A stretch of DNA of 6,504 nt from JBDRGC01 sp043818215 (GTDB taxonomy: Bacteria > Chloroflexota > Anaerolineae > Anaerolineales > UBA11858), in contig JBDRGC010000279.1 in the NCBI GenBank assembly GCA_043818215.1, forward strand, positions 1 through 6,504, in the 5' to 3' direction. The position numbers and the translations under genes were made by a program. The stretch's first letter is position 1. Every line of letters starts with the position of its first letter. Positions 1 through 4,143 of this stretch are shown here, piece after piece. A model generated the notes under the pieces. The model made no database searches and was not told where the DNA came from. It worked only from the letters and a program-made list of their open reading frames with translations.

Positions 1-156
1 CAAACCAAGCGTGACAAACCGTTGTTCACCATAGTCAAAGCGGACATCTTCAAAGGTAAAAGTAGGTCAATCAAACACCTGATGTGCTTACGCAAAACCA
101 AGACCGCGCTTCTTCAAGGTGTGTTGCCGTTTTTCTTCATGCCAAGTGAATTCCAT
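1..156 (-). pseudogene. brnT: BrnT-family toxin gene, broken by two in-frame stops, 3' end off the window
   Basis: Read leftwards from the ATG at 156-154, the frame begins MEFTWHEEKRQHTLKKRGLG, the typical N-terminus of BrnT toxins (a short aromatic/acidic strand, then a basic helix with a Lys-Arg/His-Gly turn). After Phe-Ala there is TAA (90-88); the same frame then gives AHQVFD, TGA (69-67), and PTFTFEDVRFDYGEQRFVTL up to the edge. That continuation is the normal BrnT middle (VFD...P...F.D..., then R.VTLG). Homology therefore runs through both stops with no frameshift, and each stop is explained by a single base change from a sense codon. BrnT is an RNase-type toxin of type II systems, normally paired with a downstream BrnA antitoxin that would lie outside the window. 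An alternative start is the ATG at 174-172, six codons upstream. I am confident of the family from the pattern. Sequencing error could explain one stop but is less likely for two. Confidence 0.72.
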
Positions 157-166
157 GTCTTTATGA

Positions 167-187
167 TTATACATACACTTATACATA
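167..187 (-). promoter_or_regulatory. Possible brnT promoter/operator with a 9-bp direct repeat
   Basis: TTATACATA occurs at 167-175 and again at 179-187 on the plus strand, 12 bp apart, just upstream of the brnT start codon at 156. On the coding (minus) strand the region reads TGTATAAT, an extended -10-like hexamer, ending about 10 bases before the ATG. BrnA-type antitoxins repress their own promoters, so a duplicated AT-rich site here would fit an operator. No convincing -35 is visible and the start would leave a very short leader, so the promoter reading is tentative; the repeat itself is certain. Confidence 0.3.
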
Positions 188-232
188 TAGAGAAGGCCAA
201 CCTGCACAAACAACCTGCGAATTTGCTTTTTA

Positions 233-299
233 GGTACCGTGACGATTCGCGCGGTGTGCCGTGTCACAGCGTACAGCGCGAATCTGGGAAGGTACCCAG
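233..299. repeat. Nested inverted repeat between the brnT remnant and the 154-aa gene
   Basis: GATTCGCGC (244-252) and GCGCGAATC (276-284) form a perfect 9-bp inverted repeat around a 23-base loop, which itself contains TGTG/CACA (255-258 and 265-268). Outside it, GGTACC lies at 233-238 and again at 291-296, 5 and 6 bases from the inner arms. A further small hairpin, CTGGG/CCCAG (284-288 and 295-299), overlaps the right arm. The region from 190 to 343 has no convincing gene. The fold could act as a terminator for the 154-aa gene (no T-run follows it), be a decayed mobile-element end, or be a REP-like sequence. Its function is unknown. Confidence 0.5.
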
Positions 300-343
300 T
301 ATTGTTCAATTTGCTCACCATTTACACCGGTTACTGGCAAAGT

Positions 344-808
344 TCATCCTTTTTCCGCTTTTTCCTGCTGATAAATCATCTCCAGTTTGGGAAAAGTTAT
401 CATGATGAAATGGGCAAATAACTCAGTATACTCATCTAAAAGCTCCATCGTTAAGGGATGTTTCGGACACTCGATCCATACTCGCATCCAGCCGCGATTT
501 TCGTGTTTCCCGGATCGGACGCGTCTACCAAGCGTATCACTGAGATATTTCAACAAAGGATCAAAGCCCTGCCTGCGAGCCAGGCTGCGTTCCGGAGTGC
601 TTTCAAAATGAAGGGCAATCTCATGGTAGCTGCAGCGTAAACAAATCTCATAATGTGACCCTGTGATTCGATCTAAAAAAATTTGTAAGCGATTACTACG
701 TACTTTATAATCAGGCTTATAAGCCAGAATATTATCTGGCAAAAGAGTGCGTAATCGCGCTTGCAGTTCAGTATAAAAAGCTTCGTAATCAAGAATCGAT
801 GCGTCCAT
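344..808 (-). CDS. Hypothetical protein, 154 aa
   Basis: I do not recognise the family. The reading frame is nevertheless convincing: the ATG at 808-806 is preceded by AAGGAG (815-820) with a 6-base spacer, and the protein has normal composition throughout. It is soluble, with no signal peptide or membrane segment. The N-terminal 35 residues look helical (DYEAFYTELQARLRTLL). Residues about 40-70 look like alternating strands (RLQIFLDR, HYEICLRC, EIALHFES). A basic stretch, GRRVRSGKHENRGWMRVWIE (about 94-113), is followed by a C-terminal helical part (MELLDEYTELFAHFIMITFPKLEMI). The Arg/Lys-rich turn followed by a Trp strand recalls nuclease-like or DUF folds found near restriction and defence genes, but that is only an impression. 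It lies 52 bases downstream of the cassette junction at 860/859, on the same strand as the glycosylase gene, and is AT-rich like its neighbours. Confidence 0.7.
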   Translation of the reverse strand: MDASILDYEAFYTELQARLRTLLPDNILAYKPDYKVRSNRLQIFLDRITGSHYEICLRCSYHEIALHFESTPERSLARRQGFDPLLKYLSDTLGRRVRSGKHENRGWMRVWIECPKHPLTMELLDEYTELFAHFIMITFPKLEMIYQQEKAEKG

Positions 809-853
809 CAGTTTCTCCTTTTGAAAAATGGCAACGTTTTTCGTGGCTTCCGT

Positions 854-929
854 TGTTAACTGAGATTTTAAGGCTTAAACCTAGCGAAGCTGTCACCAGA
901 CGCAATATAGGTTTAGGCCGGTGTTGGGC
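854..929 (-). other. attC-like recombination site (integron cassette end)
   Basis: On the minus strand the site opens with GCCCAAC (929-923), which fits the RYYYAAC R'' box. Three bases later comes GGCCTAAACCTA (919-908), then a 24-base loop, then TAGGTTTAAGCC (883-872). These two 12-mers pair with only one G-T type mismatch. It closes at GTTAACA (860-854), where the G|TT crossover is kept although the rest departs from GTTRRRY. In a true cassette, R'' should pair with the R' at the cassette's own start. Here GCCCAAC is the exact complement of GTTGGGC at 1835-1829, and the match extends to 11 bp. Total length, 76 bases, is in the attC range. Against the reading: the spacers between R and L boxes are unequal (3 versus 11 bases), and no integrase gene or second clear attC is in the window. 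Confidence 0.45.
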
Positions 930-1834
930 TGCCACTTGTTTATGACCTGCCTTTTACAGCACGTTACTTTGCTTCATCAAATCTTATCTTCTTCACTATC
1001 GGCGCGATTGTGTTTAACAAATAAGGCGAACTCTCACTCGCCCATCCAGTATTGTTGCGTGCTGACGGGTGGGAAAAAGTGAGAAGATGAAACTCATTTT
1101 TTCCCAGTTGGACTCGATAGACTATATTACTGTTATCTATTGACTTTACCGAATCCATACTATTTTTCACTAAATCCTGAAAACCTTTGCCCTGGACTAC
1201 CGCAATCGTTGGTTCTAATATTTCAAGCGTGTGGCGAAAATGGTCCCGACAATTTTGTCTCATAGTCCTTGTTGACTTATCTGTTGTTGAGTCATCATTT
1301 TTAATCGCTGAACAAAGCAGATAATTAACTAATGAAAAAGCGTCAAACATATGTACCTTATCGTTATCGTTGATTTGAAGGAATTCTGATGCGTGATCAA
1401 TACCCGGTGGAATGCCAAATAACAACCGGAGCAGGTTAGTCGTGCCTTTCATGTGGAAATTGCGAGGCGGTAGAACATTGCCTGCTTTGAATTCTTTTTC
1501 CAATCCTGTCTCAACGAGAACCTTGTGTCTCCGTTTTTCCATTGTGACTTTCGCTGGCTTATGGCCATAGGACATGCCTACTACGACGACGCGCAAAGGT
1601 TTACCGTTCATTGACAAATCATAGTAATCACCAACATGATGTAGTTGTCCTTCATAAAATGTGCCTAAATGTGAACTTTTGCACTCGCGGAAATTGGCAC
1701 ACAAAAATTGGTTATTGGACAGTACATTTGCAGTCAGATATGCTTTGAGCCTATGTTGTCTTCGTTTGCTTTGATTTAGATCGCAAGTTATCATTACTCT
1801 TCCCTCTAGCTTCACTCGAGAGTAGGCAGCCCAA
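860..1834 (-). mobile_element. Putative single-gene integron-type cassette carrying a glycosylase-like gene
   Basis: The unit runs on the minus strand from the T after G1835 (G|TTGGGCTGCC) to G860 (G|TTAACA), 975 bp. It holds one gene with 40 bases before its ATG and 34 bases between its stop and the attC-like site, a compact one-gene layout typical of cassettes. Its ends carry perfect 11-bp inverted copies (923-933 and 1825-1835). No target-site duplication is visible outside those copies, which argues against a DDE-transposon insertion. If the unit is excised on paper, the flanks join as ...AAGAGG|TTAACAAC..., placing the 154-aa gene downstream of the vapBC remnant, so insertion at a secondary G|TT site is a plausible history. 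The cassette reading depends on the attC call. Confidence 0.42.
964..1794 (-). CDS. Uracil-DNA-glycosylase-superfamily-like protein, probably Fe-S type, 276 aa
   Basis: Several motifs place this in the UDG superfamily, closest in layout to the Fe-S families 4/5. VVGMSYG (71-77) resembles the first active-site strand. HMFDAFSLVNYLLCSA (148-163) resembles the family-4 segment in which the third cluster Cys follows a strand and an Asn. NCRDHFRHTLEILEPTIAVV (181-200) resembles the fourth-Cys helix followed by the '.L.P.VIV.LG' strand, and QGKG follows. LTFSHPSAR (238-246) resembles the HPS motif 2. Candidate cluster cysteines are C32, C38, C161 and C182; the first pair is C-x5-C rather than the usual C-x2-C. 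Such enzymes remove uracil or modified bases from DNA, and some relatives are anti-phage. The start chosen is the ATG at 1794, because AGAGGGA lies ideally upstream (GAGGG at 1802-1806, 7-base spacer). The frame stays open to an ATG at 1884, but that extension would read through the cassette junction. The gene is AT-rich relative to the core genes. The superfamily call is fairly safe; substrate and role are inferred. Confidence 0.68.
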   Translation of the reverse strand: MITCDLNQSKRRQHRLKAYLTANVLSNNQFLCANFRECKSSHLGTFYEGQLHHVGDYYDLSMNGKPLRVVVVGMSYGHKPAKVTMEKRRHKVLVETGLEKEFKAGNVLPPRNFHMKGTTNLLRLLFGIPPGIDHASEFLQINDNDKVHMFDAFSLVNYLLCSAIKNDDSTTDKSTRTMRQNCRDHFRHTLEILEPTIAVVQGKGFQDLVKNSMDSVKSIDNSNIVYRVQLGKNEFHLLTFSHPSARNNTGWASESSPYLLNTIAPIVKKIRFDEAK

Positions 1835-1855
1835 CCTCTTTTTAAGCAGATGCTA

Positions 1856-2103
1856 TTATCGCGCACTTGCGCCAAATTGCTCAAACAGGGTCAGAGGGTC
1901 TATTCGAGTCACCGATTCAATGAGATCGAAGCGTTGGTCCGCGGAAATAATTTGATCAATGCCATTGTTGTGCATCACTGCCGCATGGATCAAATCACGC
2001 GCCTTTACACCCAGAGAAGCATATTCACTACCAATAAAAGATGCTCTCCGCCGGCTGCATACATGGGCACATTCACATCAAGGAAAACAAGATCATCAAT
2101 CAC
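1856..2103 (-). pseudogene. vapC: PIN-domain (VapC-like) toxin, internal deletion plus frameshift
   Basis: From a GTG at 2103 that overlaps the antitoxin stop by 8 bases, the frame reads VIDDLVFLDVNVPMYAAGGE (then His): the first strand of a PIN domain with its first catalytic Asp (D9) and the usual NVPMYA continuation. That frame hits stops soon after 2041. From 2041 another frame runs SFIGSEYASLGVKARDLIHA and on through HNNGIDQIISADQRFD to a TAA at 1858-1856. This is the normal C-terminal half of the same domain, with the ARDLIHAA acidic site and the SADQ.FD strand. The pieces add up to about 82 residues against about 135-140 for the family, so roughly 55 middle residues, including a central catalytic acidic position, are gone. 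PIN toxins are Mg-dependent RNases; this one should be inactive. The deletion junction is near 2041. The adjacent antitoxin is intact. Confidence 0.75.
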
Positions 2104-2347
2104 CTATTGCCCCCTCGATGATCTCGCTCTCCATCTGCTCCCAATCCGCAGCCGGAGCATCCAAAGACAGAATACGATCTAGCGCTGCACGCCGCCGCTG
2201 GCGTTCTGCCTTTGCAAAGTACATAAAGTCAACCGCCTCGCGAATAAGAAGGCTCACCGGCTTACTCTGCTCCGCAGCCAAGTGCGTGAGTTTATTATAC
2301 TGTTCTTCAGTTAGAACAGACTGCACTCGTTTTGTGTAAGTCGCCAT
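2096..2347 (-). CDS. vapB: Ribbon-helix-helix antitoxin, VapB-like, 83 aa
   Basis: Residues 1-45 show a ribbon-helix-helix DNA-binding domain: a short basic strand (TKRVQSVLT), helix 1 (EEQYNKLTHLAAEQ), a turn (SKPVS), then helix 2 (LLIREAVDFMYFAKAE). The rest (RQRRRAALDRILSLDAPAAD, then WEQMESEIIEGAIGD) is an acidic, flexible tail of the kind that wraps and neutralises a toxin. The start ATG at 2347-2345 is preceded by GGAG seven bases upstream. The stop overlaps the GTG of the PIN-toxin remnant by 8 bases, the usual antitoxin-first, translationally coupled order. Such antitoxins repress their own promoter as a dimer, and an inverted repeat lies upstream (2371-2392). With the toxin broken, this antitoxin is an orphan. 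It could still act as a repressor or neutralise a related toxin elsewhere. It could equally be labelled CopG/Arc-type. Confidence 0.82.
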   Translation of the reverse strand: MATYTKRVQSVLTEEQYNKLTHLAAEQSKPVSLLIREAVDFMYFAKAERQRRRAALDRILSLDAPAADWEQMESEIIEGAIGD

Positions 2348-2370
2348 ACTACTGCTCCGATAGTGTCATC

Positions 2371-2412
2371 TATTATTACCAATACGATAATACCGAGATG
2401 TGATGCTGTCAA
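2371..2412 (-). promoter_or_regulatory. Promoter and likely operator of the vapB-like gene
   Basis: On the minus strand TTGACA (2412-2407) is a perfect -35 hexamer. Seventeen bases later comes TATCGT (2389-2384), a 4/6 match to -10; TATTAT lies slightly closer as an alternative. An inverted repeat, TATTAT (2371-2376) and ATAATA (2387-2392) with a 10-base spacer, covers the -10 area, where a ribbon-helix-helix dimer pair would block polymerase. The -35 overlaps the last four bases of the ribonuclease Z gene, so read-through from that gene could also feed this one. Confidence 0.45.
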
Positions 2413-3350
2413 CGAGCGTCAACCCTCACACATTCCCCCCGCCTGATCTGATAGGTATCGAAGTCACGCGCCACCATTGTGTTTGGGAATACCGCCCGCG
2501 CCTCGATTTTGATGTCCCGCTCACGATACCGGCGGGAGACGTGGGTGAGGATCAAGTGTTTCACATCGGCCTGAACAGCCAGCTTGGCGGCCCGGCCCGC
2601 GGTGAGGTGACCGAAACGATCCGCCATGTCAGCGTCATCTTCGAGATAGGTGGATTCGATCACCAGCGTATCCGCACCCCGGACGTATTCGAGCAGATTG
2701 TCGGTGCGGCCGGCATCCCCCACGTGAACGAAGCGCGTCCCGGGACGTTCCGGCCCCAGCACCTGGTCGGGTGTGATCTGCCGCCCGTCGGGGATAGTGA
2801 CAACCTGCCCCGCCACCAAATCTCTCCGCCACGGGCCGGGGGGAATCTCCAGCCTCTCGGCTTTTTCCGGCAAGAAAGGCCGGCGAGATTTTTCCTCGAA
2901 CAGGTAGCCAAAGCAATCTGGCCCGCGGTGGGATACGGGGAACGCGGTCACGGTAAAATCATTCTCGTCGATGATCAAACCGGGATGAATTTCGCGAAAG
3001 TGCAAATCAATCGGAGGGGGCACGCCCCGAAGAACGACGCCGAACAGCAAATCTCTGATGCGGGCCAGGGCACGGTTCCCGCCGATGATTTCGATCTCGT
3101 CGATGGCCTCCCAGCGCATGAAAGTCGAGAGCAGCCCGCCCAGCCCCAAAATATGATCCAGATGCCCGTGGGTGATCAATATCCGGTTGAGGCGTTTGAA
3201 TCCCAGTCCCGATTTGAGTATCTGGCGTTGGGTGCCCTCGCCGCAATCGATCAAAAAGCGGTGCTCGTCGTGTTTGACCACCTGCGCTGACAGCCCGCGA
3301 TGAATGGAGGGTGCCGAGGCGGAGGTGCCTAGAAAAGTAATTTCGAACAC
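2409..3350 (-). CDS. rnz: Ribonuclease Z (tRNA 3'-processing endonuclease), 313 aa
   Basis: Ribonuclease Z cuts the 3' trailer from tRNA precursors in the cytoplasm. The metallo-beta-lactamase fold is clear. The FLGTSASAP entry strand is at 6-14. The zinc motif HGHLDH gives H61, H63, D65 and H66. Further ligands are H141 in PVSHRGP, D212 in VGDAGRTDN, and H270 in LTHVSRRY, with H248 in FGHLTA as the conserved catalytic-region His. The segment at about 169-184 (IPPGPWRRDLVAG) matches the tRNA-gripping exosite arm of the short bacterial form. Length is normal for that form (300-320 aa). The start is GTG at 3350-3348, supported by AAAGGA about 7 bases upstream; no better ATG exists. A weak promoter may be TTACCA (3415-3410) with TAGAAT (3390-3385), 19-base spacing. 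The gene is divergent from the LOG gene, and its stop abuts the antitoxin promoter. All key residues are present. Confidence 0.93.
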   Translation of the reverse strand: MFEITFLGTSASAPSIHRGLSAQVVKHDEHRFLIDCGEGTQRQILKSGLGFKRLNRILITHGHLDHILGLGGLLSTFMRWEAIDEIEIIGGNRALARIRDLLFGVVLRGVPPPIDLHFREIHPGLIIDENDFTVTAFPVSHRGPDCFGYLFEEKSRRPFLPEKAERLEIPPGPWRRDLVAGQVVTIPDGRQITPDQVLGPERPGTRFVHVGDAGRTDNLLEYVRGADTLVIESTYLEDDADMADRFGHLTAGRAAKLAVQADVKHLILTHVSRRYRERDIKIEARAVFPNTMVARDFDTYQIRRGECVRVDAR

Positions 3351-3434
3351 AGGGGGTTCCTTTCGTGAAACAGGATATGGCCTAATTCTACCGCATGTTT
3401 GCCCGCGCGTGGTAATCGTTCAGGCGGCTGCTTG

Positions 3435-3452
3435 AATAGACCGCGGTCTATT
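3435..3452. promoter_or_regulatory. 18-bp perfect palindrome, likely operator between divergent genes
   Basis: AATAGACCGCGGTCTATT is a perfect 18-bp palindrome with no spacer. It lies in the 196-bp gap between the divergent rnz and LOG genes, upstream of both. The size, the lack of a loop and the GACCG/CGGTC half-sites resemble operators of TetR-type dimers. It is not expected to be a terminator, since both genes are transcribed away from it. No regulator gene is in the window, so the binding protein is unknown. Confidence 0.5.
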
Positions 3453-3505
3453 TTACTAAAGGATTAAACACTCCCGCCACGCGAGAGATTATAATTAAAG
3501 ACTAA

Positions 3506-3514
3506 TGCTATAAT
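3506..3514 (+). promoter_or_regulatory. Extended -10 promoter for the LOG gene
   Basis: TGCTATAAT is a perfect extended -10 (TGnTATAAT), 32 bases before the ATG at 3547, placing a start of transcription near 3521 and a short leader. A second TATAAT lies at 3490-3495. Neither has a good -35 at 16-18 bases, which is acceptable for an extended -10 promoter. The palindrome at 3435-3452 lies 54 bases upstream of the motif. Confidence 0.5.
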
Positions 3515-3546
3515 TGCCCATCTACTAACTTATACCAGCGACAGAT

Positions 3547-4143
3547 ATGGACAATACAACTATGAAGCGAATTTGCATCTACTGTGGATCGTCAGACAAA
3601 ATAGCCGCCGAATACTTGGAAGCGGCCTATCAAATGGGACAGTCTGTGGCCCAGCGCGGCATGACGGTGATTTACGGAGCCGGCAGGACAGGTTCAATGG
3701 GAGCCGTCGCCAATGGAGCCATCGACGCGGGGGGAGAGGTATGGGGTGTGATTCCCGAGCAATTCAATACCCCCCAACTGGCCCACAAGGGGCTGGCCCA
3801 CCTCGAAGTTGTAGAAAATATGCACATCCGCAAAGCTCGCATGGCGGAATTAGCAGACGCCTTTATTGCCCTGCCAGGGGGCTTCGGCACTCTCGAAGAG
3901 TTATTCGAAATCATCACCTGGGCGCAGATCGGTTTACACCATAACCCCATTGGGCTGCTCAATACCAAAGGATATTACAATCATCTGTTGACGATGGTAG
4001 AACTTGCCGACGCGGAAGGTTTTATCTATAGCGTACACCGGCAGCTTTTTACTCATGCCGACGAACCGGGAGATTTGCTTGACGCCCTCACCAATCACCG
4101 TCACCCCGAGGGGCTGGAGAGGTGGGTCGAGCGGGAAGGGTAA
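3547..4143 (+). CDS. LOG-family cytokinin riboside 5'-monophosphate phosphoribohydrolase, 198 aa
   Basis: The protein belongs to the LOG family (TIGR00730), a Rossmann-like nucleotide hydrolase that removes ribose 5-phosphate from adenine-type nucleoside monophosphates. In bacteria its real substrate is often uncertain, and older annotations call it lysine decarboxylase-like. Visible signs: the ICIYCGSS entry strand (9-16); GAGRTGSMGAVANGA (44-58), the nucleotide-binding loop; MHIRKARM (92-99), which contains the conserved Arg pair; and the family signature PGGFGTLEE (110-118), where the Glu is catalytic. TWAQIGLHHNPIGLLN (124-139) is the usual following segment. Length is typical. The start is uncertain: ATG 3547 and ATG 3562 (MKRICIYCGSS) both lack a Shine-Dalgarno sequence, and family proteins usually begin close to the second. 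The 3' end overlaps the 3' end of prmA by 43 bp on the opposite strand. No terminator is visible. Confidence 0.9.
   Translation: MDNTTMKRICIYCGSSDKIAAEYLEAAYQMGQSVAQRGMTVIYGAGRTGSMGAVANGAIDAGGEVWGVIPEQFNTPQLAHKGLAHLEVVENMHIRKARMAELADAFIALPGGFGTLEELFEIITWAQIGLHHNPIGLLNTKGYYNHLLTMVELADAEGFIYSVHRQLFTHADEPGDLLDALTNHRHPEGLERWVEREG

Noticed and set aside
88..321. 77-aa minus-strand frame as an intact small gene
   Set aside because: Only its last 22 residues match BrnT. The upstream part crosses the nested inverted repeat and the direct repeat, and the BrnT homology continues past its stop.
190..343. Second attC site closing a cassette around the 154-aa gene
   Set aside because: I looked for TGTTAAC, complementary to the GTTAACA junction, and for any RYYYAAC/GTTRRRY pair; none is present. 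The nested repeat here lacks the GTT core.
22..405. 127-aa open frame on the plus strand at the left edge
   Set aside because: It runs antisense through the BrnT remnant and the end of the 154-aa gene, crosses the nested inverted repeat, and has no ribosome site or recognisable motif.
923..1835. Transposon with 11-bp terminal inverted repeats
   Set aside because: No transposase is encoded and no target-site duplication flanks the repeats. The extra paired arms next to only one end fit an attC-like site better.
1795..1884. N-terminal extension of the glycosylase-like gene to an upstream ATG
   Set aside because: The 30 extra residues read through the cassette junction and the vapC tail and lack family similarity, while the ATG at 1794 has a well-placed GAGGG.
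2400..3290. 296-aa plus-strand frame opposite ribonuclease Z
   Set aside because: It is a shadow of a GC-rich coding gene whose own product has all the ribonuclease Z motifs; the plus-strand translation has no recognisable domain.
3435..3452. Palindrome read as an intrinsic terminator
   Set aside because: It has no loop and no adequate T-run, and it lies upstream of both divergent genes, where no transcript needs to end.
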